Shown piece after piece: positions 27,080 to 38,631 of a stretch of DNA of 64,000 nt. A program made the translations under genes and the position numbers. Numbering within the stretch: position 1 is the stretch's first letter; each line of letters opens with the position of its first letter. The notes below the pieces were generated by a model. That model worked only from the letters and a program-made list of their open reading frames with translations. It did not search any database and was not told where the DNA came from. The DNA lies in the NCBI GenBank assembly GCA_001701165.1, contig DAAP01000023.1:1-64000 (forward strand). The letters are read 5' to 3'. Source of the stretch: Bacteroidales bacterium H4 (GTDB lineage: Bacteria; Bacteroidota; Bacteroidia; Bacteroidales; Muribaculaceae).

Positions 27080-27130
27080 GACGCGCACAAGCCTCAACAC
27101 CGAACATATCACAAAGCACATATATACATT

Positions 27131-28762
27131 ATGACAGATATGCAGGGCAAGATAGCCCAACTATTTCCACAAGCGACCTTTGAAACCGTGGACAACGTCC
27201 TGACGGTAACAATCGGCGATGCACAACTGCACGCCCTGGCACAGACGCTCCGCGATGACGATTCTTTCGCCATGGACTACCTCGTCACCATTGTCGGAAT
27301 GGACTGGAAAGACAGCCTCGGATGCGTATACTACCTGATGTCAACGCGCCACAACAACATGATAGCCATCAAGGCCTCCACCACAGACCGCGAAAAGCCT
27401 ATGCTGCACTCCGTTGCCGACCTGTGGCACATCGCCGGGCTGTACGAACGCGAGGTCTACGACTTCTTCGGCATCATATTCATCGGCAACCCCGATATGC
27501 GTCGGCTCTTCCTCAGCATAGACTGGCACGGATACCCCCTGCGCAAAGACTACGACATGGACCCCGCATTCAACCGCGTATCCATCGAAAACGAACGCCA
27601 AAGCGATGACACCAACGTATATGTAGAAGACGCCGAAGGCAATGTCACCCGCCAAAGCGCTCACATATTCGAGCCCGGAGACTTCGTAGTCAACATCGGC
27701 CCGCAACACCCCGCCACCCACGGCGTGCTGCGCTTCCGCACAGCAGTCGATGGCGAGACCATCAAAAAAATAGACGTCTACATGGGATACATCCATCGCG
27801 GCGTCGAAAAACTCTGCGAAGACCTCACCTACCCGCAGACACTCCACTACATGGACCGTCTCGACTACTTCGCAGCACACAACTACCACCACGGCTTGTG
27901 CATGACCTACGAAAAAGCCGCCGGCATCGAAGTACCGCGTCGCGCTCAGGTTATTCGCGTGATTATGGACGAACTCTCGCGTATAGCCTCTCACTGCCTC
28001 TTCATCGGAACATACTGCATGGACCTCGGCGCCACCACGATGCTATTCTATACCCTGCGCGTACGCGAGCAGATACTCGACATCATGGAAAAAACTTGCG
28101 GCGCACGCATGACATTCAACTACGACTGCATCGGCGGAGTTATGCAAGACCTCGATACCGACTTCGTCAAAGACGTACACGCACTACTTGACGTACTGCC
28201 CGCCAACATCAAAGAATACAACAAACTGTTCACCGGCAACATCATTGCACGCAACCGCATGGAAGGCGTGGGCGTCCTCAGTCGCGAAGACGCAATATCC
28301 TACGGCGTTACAGGACCTGCCGGACGCGCCTCCGGATGGGCCTGCGACATGCGCAAACTCATGCCCTACAGCGTATACAACGAAGTCGAATTCGATGAAA
28401 TCATCCGAGAGGAAGGCGACTCGATGGCACGCTTCAAGGCACGTATCTCCGAGATGGAACAAAGCGCACGCATCATCAGTCAGCTCATTGACAGCATACC
28501 CGAAGGCGAATACTGCGCCAAAGTGCCCAAAGTCATCAAACTACCCAAAGGCTCATGGTTTACGCTCGTCGAAGGATGCCGCGGCGCCTTCGGCATATAC
28601 CTCGAAAGCGATGGCTCCACCAAACCCTACCGCCTCAAGATTGCCCCGCCATGCCTCCCCTTGGCCGGCGTTGTCGACCATATCACACGCGGCGACAAGA
28701 TAGCCGACCTCATCACCATCGGAGGCTCGCTGGACTACATCGTCCCGGACATGGATCGATGA
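27131..28762 (+). CDS. nuoCD: fused NADH-quinone oxidoreductase subunits C and D
   Basis: A 543-residue fusion. Residues 1-165 are the NuoC (30 kDa) domain with EREVYDFFGI near residue 111; residues about 185-543 are the NuoD (49 kDa) domain with HPATHGVLRF near residue 196, which together with NuoB forms the quinone pocket. The C-D fusion is also known in enterobacteria and in Bacteroidota. Adjacent Fe-S subunits NuoE, F and G are absent from the block, as is usual for 11-subunit complex I. Confidence 0.95.
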   Translation: MTDMQGKIAQLFPQATFETVDNVLTVTIGDAQLHALAQTLRDDDSFAMDYLVTIVGMDWKDSLGCVYYLMSTRHNNMIAIKASTTDREKPMLHSVADLWHIAGLYEREVYDFFGIIFIGNPDMRRLFLSIDWHGYPLRKDYDMDPAFNRVSIENERQSDDTNVYVEDAEGNVTRQSAHIFEPGDFVVNIGPQHPATHGVLRFRTAVDGETIKKIDVYMGYIHRGVEKLCEDLTYPQTLHYMDRLDYFAAHNYHHGLCMTYEKAAGIEVPRRAQVIRVIMDELSRIASHCLFIGTYCMDLGATTMLFYTLRVREQILDIMEKTCGARMTFNYDCIGGVMQDLDTDFVKDVHALLDVLPANIKEYNKLFTGNIIARNRMEGVGVLSREDAISYGVTGPAGRASGWACDMRKLMPYSVYNEVEFDEIIREEGDSMARFKARISEMEQSARIISQLIDSIPEGEYCAKVPKVIKLPKGSWFTLVEGCRGAFGIYLESDGSTKPYRLKIAPPCLPLAGVVDHITRGDKIADLITIGGSLDYIVPDMDR

Positions 28763-28815
28763 CACACTGCGCCTACAACACTTAGCTAACTATCGAACAC
28801 AACCATATCTCACAA

Positions 28816-29904
28816 ATGCAAGATTTCGACTTTTCGGTAATCACCGACTGGATACACAACTTCCTCGTTGCAACCCTCGGGGCGCCGCAATGGCTCGCCG
28901 TTACCATCGAATGTCTCGCCATCGGCGTCGGCCTGTTGCTGCTGTACGCACTGCTGGCGCTGTTCTACATATACTTCGAGCGCAAAGTCTGCGCATTCTT
29001 CCAGTGCCGTCTCGGCCCAAACCGCGTAGGCCCTTGGGGACTGCTGCAAAGCTTCGCCGATATGTTCAAAATCCTCATCAAGGAACTTATCGAACTGAAA
29101 CACATCGACAAATTCCTCTTCGCATTGGCACCGTATCTGGTCATCATTGCCTCGATGCTCTCCTTTGCAGTGCTTCCTTGGGGACACGGACTGCAAATCA
29201 TCGACTTCAACATCGGCATATTCTTCCTGTTGGCCGTATCTTCCATAGGCGTGCTGGGCATCCTGCTGGCAGGATGGTCCTCCAACAACAAGTTCACACT
29301 TATCGGCGCCCTACGTTCAGGTGCACAAATGATTAGCTACGAGCTTTCCATCGGACTGAGCGTCATCACCATGGTGTGCCTCGCCGGAACAATGAGCGTC
29401 ACCGGCATCGTCGAGGAACAACGCCACCTTTGGTTTATATTCTCCGGACACGTTCCCGCAATCATAGCCTTCATCATATACATGATTGCCGGAACAGCCG
29501 AGACCAACCGCGGCCCATTTGACCTTCCCGAAGCCGAGAGCGAACTTACCGCCGGATACCATACCGAATACTCCGGCATCCACTTCGGCTTCTTCTACCT
29601 GGCCGAATACCTCAACTTGTTCATCATCAGCGGCGTGGCCGCCCTGCTCTTCTTCGGCGGCTGGATGCCTTTGCACATCCCCGGATGGGACGCTTTCAAC
29701 GGAGTGATGGACTATATACCCTCGGTAGTCTGGTTCTTTGCCAAAGCCATCACACTCTCCTTCATCATCATCTGGTTCAAATGGACATTCCCTCGTCTGC
29801 GCATCGACCACCTGCTCAGCCTCGAGTGGAAATACCTCCTTCCCATCAATATGTTCAACCTGGCACTGATGGTATGCATCATCACCCTGGGATGGACTCT
29901 CTAA
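28816..29904 (+). CDS. nuoH: NADH-quinone oxidoreductase subunit H
   Basis: A 362-residue membrane subunit with about eight helices that lines the quinone channel. The conserved segments ERKVCAFFQ and GPNRVGPWG (about residues 55-75) and [17 protein letters not shown] (about 236) are intact. In most genomes nuoI follows; here the next gene, 48 bases downstream, is atpD, with no terminator or -7 box in the spacer. Confidence 0.96.
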   Translation: MQDFDFSVITDWIHNFLVATLGAPQWLAVTIECLAIGVGLLLLYALLALFYIYFERKVCAFFQCRLGPNRVGPWGLLQSFADMFKILIKELIELKHIDKFLFALAPYLVIIASMLSFAVLPWGHGLQIIDFNIGIFFLLAVSSIGVLGILLAGWSSNNKFTLIGALRSGAQMISYELSIGLSVITMVCLAGTMSVTGIVEEQRHLWFIFSGHVPAIIAFIIYMIAGTAETNRGPFDLPEAESELTAGYHTEYSGIHFGFFYLAEYLNLFIISGVAALLFFGGWMPLHIPGWDAFNGVMDYIPSVVWFFAKAITLSFIIIWFKWTFPRLRIDHLLSLEWKYLLPINMFNLALMVCIITLGWTL

Positions 29905-31455
<1,551 letters not shown>

Positions 31456-31500
31456 AACGCACTCGGATTAAGTACAACGTCCTACAGACACATCAAGACA

Positions 31501-31737
31501 ATGACACTGAAGATAATATCCACAACAGAAATACTCTTCGAAGGCGAAGTCTCCATGGTCACGCTCCCCGGAGCCAAAGGCCGTTTCACCGTGCTGCACA
31601 ACCACGCAGCTTTGGTGTCGACACTCGCCGCCGGTGACATTGTCTTTCGCAATGCCGACGGGAAAGAGACCGCCTACACCGTCTCCGGAGGTATCGCCGA
31701 TGTAGACAACAACGTCATCAGCGTCTGCATTTACTGA
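31501..31737 (+). CDS. atpC: ATP synthase F1 subunit epsilon, short form
   Basis: A 78-residue protein made only of the N-terminal beta-sandwich of epsilon (TLPGAKGRFTVLHNHAAL at about residues 21-38). The two C-terminal regulatory helices present in the 130-140-residue form are missing, as seen in other Bacteroidota. Without them, the enzyme would lack epsilon-mediated inhibition of ATP hydrolysis; that consequence is inference. Confidence 0.92.
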   Translation: MTLKIISTTEILFEGEVSMVTLPGAKGRFTVLHNHAALVSTLAAGDIVFRNADGKETAYTVSGGIADVDNNVISVCIY

Positions 31738-31793
31738 CCCCGGGCACGTAACATATCACGATTTCAACAATATACCCCACGCCAAGCACGCAC

Positions 31794-32927
31794 ATGAAAT
31801 TGCTCACAAAAATACTGACGATACTCACGATGGTCTTCGCCGGAGCACTCAACGCCGCGGCCGCCCAAGAAAGCAGCCACGACAGCGAAGCGCTCAACCC
31901 CAAGGAAATCATCTTTGAGCACCTTGGCGACGGCTACGGGTGGGAAGTACCTTTCAACCACCACTACCGCATACCCCTGCCCATAATCGTGCACGGCACC
32001 GACGGATGGCACGTATTCTCATCGGCACGTGTCGCCAACGGCGCAACCTATCGGGACGGCGAAGCACTCTTCCGCATCGCCGACAAAGACAGCCCCAACA
32101 AAGGCAAAGTCGTGCAAATCGTCGACGGCAAAGAAATCAAGCCTCTCGACATCTCCGTCACCAAAAACGTCATGGCACTCATACTGACCATCGCTTTGGT
32201 AGTCGGGCTGATGCTATGGCTGCGTTCATGGTACCGCCGCAACCCCAACAAGGCACCGCGACGCGGCCTCGGCGCCATCGAGGCGCTCGTCATGTTCATC
32301 TACGACAGCGTCATCAAAAGCACACTCAAAGACCGTGCCTCCAAATTCGCCCCATACCTGCTCACTGTGTTCTTCTTCATATTCCTGATGAACCTAATGG
32401 GCCTCATGGTAATCTTTCCCGGCGGAGCCAACCTCACCGGCAATATAGCCGTGACAATGGTACTGGCCACTCTCACATTCCTGGTGACAAATATCTTTGG
32501 CACAAAACACTACTGGAAAGAAATCTTTTGGCCCGACGTGCCGTTGTGGCTCAAATTCCCGCTGCCAATAATGCCGCTGATCGAAGTCTTCGGTATGTTC
32601 ACCAAACCCGCGGCACTGACCGTGCGTCTTTTTGCCAATATGATGGGTGGACACATGATAGTGCTGGTGCTGACACTGCTGATATTCATCTTCTCGGCAG
32701 TCAACCCCATAGCCGGCGGAGCCACCACCATAGTCTCGGTACTATTCTCAGTATTTATGCTACTGATAGACGTCCTGGTGAGCTTCATTCAGGCATACGT
32801 CTTCACCATGCTCTCCACCATATTCATCTCCTTGGCACAAGAACGAGGACACGATGAAGCACACCGGACAGCAGACAAAGCTGCAGCGACACTCGCAGTA
32901 ACACCCGCCACTGTCGCCCAAAACTAA
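31794..32927 (+). CDS. atpB: ATP synthase Fo subunit a
   Basis: A 377-residue inner-membrane subunit, longer than the usual 250-270. A signal-peptide-like start (about residues 1-24) and an extra domain (about 25-115) precede the helices, a form common in Bacteroidota. The essential proton-channel Arg lies in KPAALTVRLFANMMGGH (about residue 270). Upstream and downstream spacers are 56 and 66 bases. Confidence 0.95.
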   Translation: MKLLTKILTILTMVFAGALNAAAAQESSHDSEALNPKEIIFEHLGDGYGWEVPFNHHYRIPLPIIVHGTDGWHVFSSARVANGATYRDGEALFRIADKDSPNKGKVVQIVDGKEIKPLDISVTKNVMALILTIALVVGLMLWLRSWYRRNPNKAPRRGLGAIEALVMFIYDSVIKSTLKDRASKFAPYLLTVFFFIFLMNLMGLMVIFPGGANLTGNIAVTMVLATLTFLVTNIFGTKHYWKEIFWPDVPLWLKFPLPIMPLIEVFGMFTKPAALTVRLFANMMGGHMIVLVLTLLIFIFSAVNPIAGGATTIVSVLFSVFMLLIDVLVSFIQAYVFTMLSTIFISLAQERGHDEAHRTADKAAATLAVTPATVAQN

Positions 32928-33233
<306 letters not shown>

Positions 33234-33267
33234 GCATCATAGCACCGGACGCCACAGTCACACGGAA

Positions 33268-33294
33268 GCGCCGGCACACAAGCCGTGCCGGCGC
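33268..33294 (+). other. GC-rich hairpin between atpE and atpF
   Basis: A perfect 9-base stem (gcgccggca/tgccggcgc) with a 9-base loop sits 35 bases after the atpE stop. No T-run follows, so it is more likely an RNA stability or processing element than a terminator. Confidence 0.5.
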
Positions 33295-33376
33295 CCCCGA
33301 AAGTGACGTCCCGACAACTACGGCAAAGCAACAAAAAAACAACAAACGACTATAACACCACGCCTAAATTACCGCT

Positions 33377-33874
33377 ATGGAACTATTTACCCCCGACTTC
33401 GGACTCGTCTTCTGGATGTTCGTCGGATTTGCCATACTTTTCCTGATCCTATGGAAATTTGCATGGCCCACGATACTGAAAAGCGTTGACGAACGCGCCG
33501 ACCTCATAAACAAGGGTGTGGAATATGCCCAAAATGCCAAAGAGCAACTGGACAACGCTCGCGCCGAAGCCGACAAATACATCGCACAGGCACGCACACA
33601 ACAAGCCCAAATGCTCCGCGATGCCGACAAGATGAAAACACAACTCATCGAAGAAGCTCGCGCAGCCGCCGCCAAAGAAGCCCAAAAAGTGATGGACGCA
33701 GCCAAGCTCTCCATAGAGCAACAGCAAAAAGAAGCCCGGAAACAACTGCGCAACCAAGTCAGCGAAATCGCCCTCGAAATCGCCGGCAAAGTCGTCAAAG
33801 AAAACATGGCAAACCAAGCGGCTCAATCACGGCTTGTTAATACATACCTCGACCAAATCGAGAACAACAACTGA
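33377..33874 (+). CDS. atpF: ATP synthase Fo subunit b
   Basis: A 165-residue peripheral-stalk subunit. Residues about 8-28 form the membrane helix (LVFWMFVGFAILFLILWKFA) and the rest is a long Ala/Glu/Lys/Gln-rich coiled coil. It dimerises and links Fo to the delta and alpha subunits. Confidence 0.95.
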   Translation: MELFTPDFGLVFWMFVGFAILFLILWKFAWPTILKSVDERADLINKGVEYAQNAKEQLDNARAEADKYIAQARTQQAQMLRDADKMKTQLIEEARAAAAKEAQKVMDAAKLSIEQQQKEARKQLRNQVSEIALEIAGKVVKENMANQAAQSRLVNTYLDQIENNN

Positions 33875-33943
33875 CAATAAAACCACGCGCATCCGCCACA
33901 CACCATTCGCGAGCCATACGCCACAACCAACCAATATACGACA

Positions 33944-34495
33944 ATGGACCAAGGACTACTGCCACGCCGCTACGCCAAAGCACTCTACAAATACGCCGTA
34001 GAGCGCGATGTCGCCGCACAGATGTACACCGTCATGGACACCCTCACCAAAGCCTATGACGACAACGCATCATTGCAAGCGACAATCGCCAACCCCTTTG
34101 TCGACAACGCCCGCAAAGCCTCGATACTGGCCACAGCAGCAGAAGCCAAAAGCCAAGGCAAAGCAGCAGAAGCATTTGATGATTTTGTCAATCTCCTCGG
34201 ACGACACCGCCGCATGGACATCATGCGCGAGACGGCACTCGCATATCTGGCCATATACCGCCGCGAGCACAACATCTACAAGGTACACATTACCTCCGCA
34301 GCTACACTGGCCGACAGCGACCGCAACCGCATAAACGCGATGGTCGAAAAGCACCTCCAAGGCGGCACAGCGCAATACACATACAGCACCGACCCCGCCC
34401 TCATAGGCGGCTTCACAGTCACCATAGACTCGCAACGCCTCGATGCATCGGTACGCAACGAACTCCAACAATTGCGCCAACGCCTGATACAGTGA
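33944..34495 (+). CDS. atpH: ATP synthase F1 subunit delta
   Basis: A 183-residue protein of the OSCP/delta family that joins the peripheral stalk to the top of F1. The N-terminal helical domain starts [16 protein letters not shown], and the C-terminal region holds [20 protein letters not shown] near residue 145. Spacing and order (after atpF, before atpA) are as expected. Confidence 0.95.
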   Translation: MDQGLLPRRYAKALYKYAVERDVAAQMYTVMDTLTKAYDDNASLQATIANPFVDNARKASILATAAEAKSQGKAAEAFDDFVNLLGRHRRMDIMRETALAYLAIYRREHNIYKVHITSAATLADSDRNRINAMVEKHLQGGTAQYTYSTDPALIGGFTVTIDSQRLDASVRNELQQLRQRLIQ

Positions 34496-34550
34496 CGGCA
34501 CGGCACAATACCAGCAACAACACCCTAACAAGACACATCCACCCACGACA

Positions 34551-36122
34551 ATGATAAACCCCAGCGAAATATCCGAAGTACTCAAGCAAGAGCTTGAAAA
34601 CGTCAATTCGCACGTCGCCTTCGAAGAAGTCGGCAAAGTGCTAGATGTAGGCGACGGCGTGGCACACGTCTACGGACTGGACAACGTCCGTGCCAACGAG
34701 CTCGTCGAATTTGAAAACGGCGTCAAAGGCGTCGCCCTCAACCTCGAAGAATCCAATGTAGGCGTCATCCTGATGAACAACGTCAATACCGTCACCGAAG
34801 GCATGAACGTCCGCCGCACCGGACGCATTGCCTCCATTGCCGTCGGCGAAGGACTCTTCGGACGCGTCATCAACGTTTTGGGCGAACCCATAGACGGCCG
34901 CGGTCCAATAGCCGGCGAACTCATCGAAATGCCCTTGGAACGCAAAGCTCCCGGTGTAATATACCGCCAGCCCGTAAACCAGCCACTGCAAACCGGCATC
35001 AAAGCCGTCGATGCAATGGTGCCCATAGGCCGAGGCCAACGCGAGCTCATCATCGGCGACCGTCAGATAGGCAAAACAGCCATCGCAATAGACACCATCA
35101 TCAACCAACGCAAAAACTTCGAAGCCGGCAAACCAGTATACTGCATATACGTAGCCATCGGCCAAAAAGCATCCTCCGTTGCAACAACCGTGGACACACT
35201 CCGCCGCAACGGCGCCCTGGACTACACCGTCGTAGTAGCCGCCACCGCCAGCGACTCGGCCTCCATGCGCTACTACTCGCCCTTTGCCGGCGTAGCCATC
35301 GGCGAATACATTCGCGACACCGGACGCGACGCCCTCATCGTATACGACGACCTCTCCAAGCAGGCTGTAGCATACCGCGAAATCTCGCTAATCCTCAAAC
35401 GTCCCTCCGGCCGCGAGGCATACCCCGGCGACATCTTCTACCTGCACTCACGTCTGCTGGAACGCGCAGCCAAAATCATTGACAACCAGGCCGTAGCCGA
35501 GAAAATGAACGACCTACCCACAGCGCTCAAGCCCATGGTCAAAGGCGGAGGCTCGCTCACCGCACTCCCCATCATCGAGACACAGGCAGGCGACGTTTCG
35601 GCATACATCCCCACCAATGTCATATCCATCACCGACGGACAGATATTTCTCGAGACAGCACTCTTCAACCGCGGCATACGCCCCGCCATCAACGTCGGCA
35701 TCTCCGTGTCTCGTGTAGGCGGCAACGCCCAAATCAAGAGTATGAAAAAAGTGGCCGGTACACTGAAAATCGACCAAGCCCAGTTCCGCGAGCTCGAGTC
35801 ATTCACTAAATTCGGCGGCGACATCGATGCCGTGACCGCTCGCGTCATCGACAAAGGCCGCAAAAACGAGAGACTACTCATCCAGCCGCAATACCAGCCC
35901 TGGGCCGTAGAAGAGCAGGTGGCCGTCATCTACTGCGGCGTCAACGGACTGCTCGAAAAAGTACCCATAGATCACGTAGCCGACTTCGAGAAACAATACA
36001 TCCAACAACTACGCGCACAGTACCCCGAAGCCCTCAACGAAATAGCTGCAGGACGCATCGGAGATGACGTCACAACCAAACTTACCGAAGTAGCCTCCAA
36101 CGTGGCCGCCCGATTTGCTTGA
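34551..36122 (+). CDS. atpA: ATP synthase F1 subunit alpha
   Basis: A 523-residue non-catalytic nucleotide-binding subunit. The P-loop is GDRQIGKT (about residues 168-175), and the alpha signature [14 protein letters not shown] lies near residue 380. Length is slightly above average but normal for Bacteroidota. Confidence 0.98.
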   Translation: MINPSEISEVLKQELENVNSHVAFEEVGKVLDVGDGVAHVYGLDNVRANELVEFENGVKGVALNLEESNVGVILMNNVNTVTEGMNVRRTGRIASIAVGEGLFGRVINVLGEPIDGRGPIAGELIEMPLERKAPGVIYRQPVNQPLQTGIKAVDAMVPIGRGQRELIIGDRQIGKTAIAIDTIINQRKNFEAGKPVYCIYVAIGQKASSVATTVDTLRRNGALDYTVVVAATASDSASMRYYSPFAGVAIGEYIRDTGRDALIVYDDLSKQAVAYREISLILKRPSGREAYPGDIFYLHSRLLERAAKIIDNQAVAEKMNDLPTALKPMVKGGGSLTALPIIETQAGDVSAYIPTNVISITDGQIFLETALFNRGIRPAINVGISVSRVGGNAQIKSMKKVAGTLKIDQAQFRELESFTKFGGDIDAVTARVIDKGRKNERLLIQPQYQPWAVEEQVAVIYCGVNGLLEKVPIDHVADFEKQYIQQLRAQYPEALNEIAAGRIGDDVTTKLTEVASNVAARFA

Positions 36123-36184
36123 ACGACATACATTCCACCAAGCCTACCCCACCCCAAACAACGACAGAACGACAATAAAAAACA

Positions 36185-37078
36185 ATGGCAACACTACGCG
36201 AACTCAAAGGACGCATAGGCTCCGTAGCCTCCTCCGAGAAAATCACCGGAGCCATGAAGATGATATCTTCGGCCAAGATGCACAAAGCCGAAGGCGCACT
36301 GCGCCGCCTCGTGCCCTTCCGCAGCCTTATCAATGACATCATCGCCAATCTTTTGAGCTCGGACGCGACCTTCGCATCGCCACTTGTGGCCGCCCGGCAC
36401 GTCCGGCACGCCACAATCATCGTCTGGGGTAGCGACGACGGACTGTGCGGAGCCTACAACGCCAACATAGCCAAACAATTGGCAAACTATGTCGCCGAGT
36501 TGCGCAAAGAATTGGACAACTCTGCCACCATTACTATCGTTCCCATAGGCCGTAAAATTGCCAAGGCCTGCAACACCATGGCTATCGAAGGAGCCACCGT
36601 GGAAGATACACCCGAAAACATCTCATCCAAAACCGACGGCGCCGATGTCGTGGCCTATGCCCACAGCCTCCGGCAAAGCTTTACATCCGGTCAGACCGAC
36701 CGCATAGACATAGCTTACATGTCCTTCAAGACCGCCGGAAGACAGCGTTTCACGGCCACACAATACCTGCCGGTGCTCGAAAGCAACCTGCGCGGCAGCG
36801 ACAACGCCACAGCCAACGCCTCCCGACCCTATCTGTTCGAGCCGGACGCCGCCGGCATCTTTGACAGCGCACTGCCCATGTTCCTGATGGCAAGCATACA
36901 ACAGGTATTTACCGAAAACCGCGCCTCCGAACAAGCCGCGCGCATCATGGCCATGCAAAGCGCCAACGACAACGCCAAGAAACTCCTCGAACAACTGCAA
37001 CTGGAATATAATAAACTGCGTCAACAGTCCATCACCACCGAGCTTCTCGACATCGTAGGAGGCCAGGTACGAGACTGA
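36185..37078 (+). CDS. atpG: ATP synthase F1 subunit gamma
   Basis: A 297-residue central-stalk subunit. The N-terminal helix (LKGRIGSVASSEKITGAMKM) and the C-terminal helix (RIMAMQSANDNAKKLLEQL) form the coiled coil inside F1. It closes the ATP synthase set. The next gene, nuoI, starts 57 bases later without an intervening terminator. Confidence 0.96.
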   Translation: MATLRELKGRIGSVASSEKITGAMKMISSAKMHKAEGALRRLVPFRSLINDIIANLLSSDATFASPLVAARHVRHATIIVWGSDDGLCGAYNANIAKQLANYVAELRKELDNSATITIVPIGRKIAKACNTMAIEGATVEDTPENISSKTDGADVVAYAHSLRQSFTSGQTDRIDIAYMSFKTAGRQRFTATQYLPVLESNLRGSDNATANASRPYLFEPDAAGIFDSALPMFLMASIQQVFTENRASEQAARIMAMQSANDNAKKLLEQLQLEYNKLRQQSITTELLDIVGGQVRD

Positions 37079-37134
37079 CGTATCACATCATAAAGCAAAA
37101 CAACAATACAAACCAAACATCAACCAACCGATCA

Positions 37135-37776
37135 ATGGGTAGTATAAAAGAATACTTCACGTCATTAGGCTCCGGAGTGGCAAGCCTCGTAAAAGGCATG
37201 ACCGTAACCGGCAAGGAATTCGTCACGCCTAAGATTACCGAACGTTATCCCGAGAACCGCGAGACACATCATCCCGCACCACGTTTCCGTGCCATACTCC
37301 AATTTGTCTACGATGACGAAGGCAATCACAAATGCATAGCCTGCGGCACATGCGAGCGTGTATGCCCTAACGGCACAATTGCCATCACAACCAAGGACAT
37401 ACCAGCACTTACACCCACCGGCAAGAAAAAAGTCCTGGACAAATACACCTACGACCTGGGAAGCTGCACCTTCTGCCAGCTCTGCGTCACCAACTGCCCC
37501 ACACACGCCATCGAATTCACCAACGACTTCGAACAGGCCGTGTTCACCCGCAGCAAACTGATAAAGACACTCAACTACCTCCCCAAAAAAGAGCAGCCCG
37601 CCCCCACGCCCGAACAGATAGCCGAATACAAAGCCAAGATGCTCGAAGCAGCCAAAGCCAAGGCCGCAGCAGCAGCTGCCGCCAAAGCCAAAGCAGCCGA
37701 AGCCGCTAAATCCGCCGAAGCTCCGGCCAACTTAGTGCAACCGGCCGCGCCCAAACCCACGCAAAACGAAAAATAA
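37135..37776 (+). CDS. nuoI: NADH-quinone oxidoreductase subunit I with Ala/Lys-rich tail
   Basis: A 213-residue peripheral subunit carrying two [4Fe-4S] clusters. The motifs CIACGTCERVCP (about residues 67-78) and CTFCQLCVTNCP (about 111-122) give all eight Cys. Residues from about 160 onward are an Ala/Lys/Glu-rich, probably disordered or helical tail of some 50 residues that typical NuoI lacks. It resumes the complex I genes after the ATP synthase set. Confidence 0.95.
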   Translation: MGSIKEYFTSLGSGVASLVKGMTVTGKEFVTPKITERYPENRETHHPAPRFRAILQFVYDDEGNHKCIACGTCERVCPNGTIAITTKDIPALTPTGKKKVLDKYTYDLGSCTFCQLCVTNCPTHAIEFTNDFEQAVFTRSKLIKTLNYLPKKEQPAPTPEQIAEYKAKMLEAAKAKAAAAAAAKAKAAEAAKSAEAPANLVQPAAPKPTQNEK

Positions 37777-37785
37777 CACAATATA

Positions 37786-38298
37786 ATGGAATCATTAGGA
37801 AGTATCATCATGTATGTCATCATCGCCCTGTCGATGATTGTATTCTCGGTACTGGCCGTGACCACGCGCAAAATCCTACGCGCTGCCACCTTCCTGCTCT
37901 TCACCCTTTTCAGCGCCGCAGCCCTGTATTTCCAACTCGACTACGAGTTCCTCGGCGCAGTACAGATTGCAGTATATGCCGGCGGTATAGTGGTACTGTT
38001 TGTATTCTCAATACTATTGACAAGCAAACCCGGCCACAATAGCGAGAAACTCACCTCCAAGTCGCGTAAAGCCGGTCTGCTGGCAGCCCTGGCCACAGCC
38101 ATCGTATGCGGCTACACATTAGTGAGCCGTTGCGCACTCTTTGCCAAAGCGCCGGAGATGACCAACCCCACAATGGATCGTATCGGAACGGACATCCTCG
38201 GTTCCGGGCCCGGTCAATACCTGTTGCCCTTCGAAGCCATAAGCATCCTGCTGCTGGCATGTATCATCGGCGGCGTAGTGATTGCACGTAAACGTTAA
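37786..38298 (+). CDS. nuoJ: NADH-quinone oxidoreductase subunit J
   Basis: A 170-residue membrane subunit with five predicted helices. The family segment FLGAVQIAVYAGGIVVLFVF (about residues 56-75) is intact. It starts nine bases after nuoI and is followed closely by nuoK. Confidence 0.94.
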   Translation: MESLGSIIMYVIIALSMIVFSVLAVTTRKILRAATFLLFTLFSAAALYFQLDYEFLGAVQIAVYAGGIVVLFVFSILLTSKPGHNSEKLTSKSRKAGLLAALATAIVCGYTLVSRCALFAKAPEMTNPTMDRIGTDILGSGPGQYLLPFEAISILLLACIIGGVVIARKR

Positions 38299-38311
38299 GC
38301 CACACACGACT

Positions 38312-38623
38312 ATGGAAATTACAGCAATATATTACCTAATACCCAGCCTGATAATGTTCTGCGCCGGAATCTACGGATTTATAACCCGCAAGAACATGAT
38401 CGCCATACTCATCTCGCTGGAACTGATGCTCAACGCCGTCGACGTCAACTTCGTTGTATTCAACCGCTACCTCTATCCGGGCGCACTCGAAGGCATGTTC
38501 TTTACGCTCTTCGCCATCGCCATTGCAGCGGCCGAGACGGCTCTGGCCATCGCCATTATAATCAACATCTACCGTGCCACTCACAACATCGATGTGCGCA
38601 CCCTTAACGAAATGAAATTCTAA
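38312..38623 (+). CDS. nuoK: NADH-quinone oxidoreductase subunit K
   Basis: A 103-residue three-helix membrane subunit with the conserved Glu residues of the channel (ISLELMLNAVDVNF near residue 34, and AAAETALAIAI near 70). I chose the ATG at 38312, 13 bases after the nuoJ stop, because the product then has the family's standard N-terminus; an earlier in-frame start would overlap nuoJ. Confidence 0.95.
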   Translation: MEITAIYYLIPSLIMFCAGIYGFITRKNMIAILISLELMLNAVDVNFVVFNRYLYPGALEGMFFTLFAIAIAAAETALAIAIIINIYRATHNIDVRTLNEMKF

Positions 38624-38631
38624 CAACAGTC

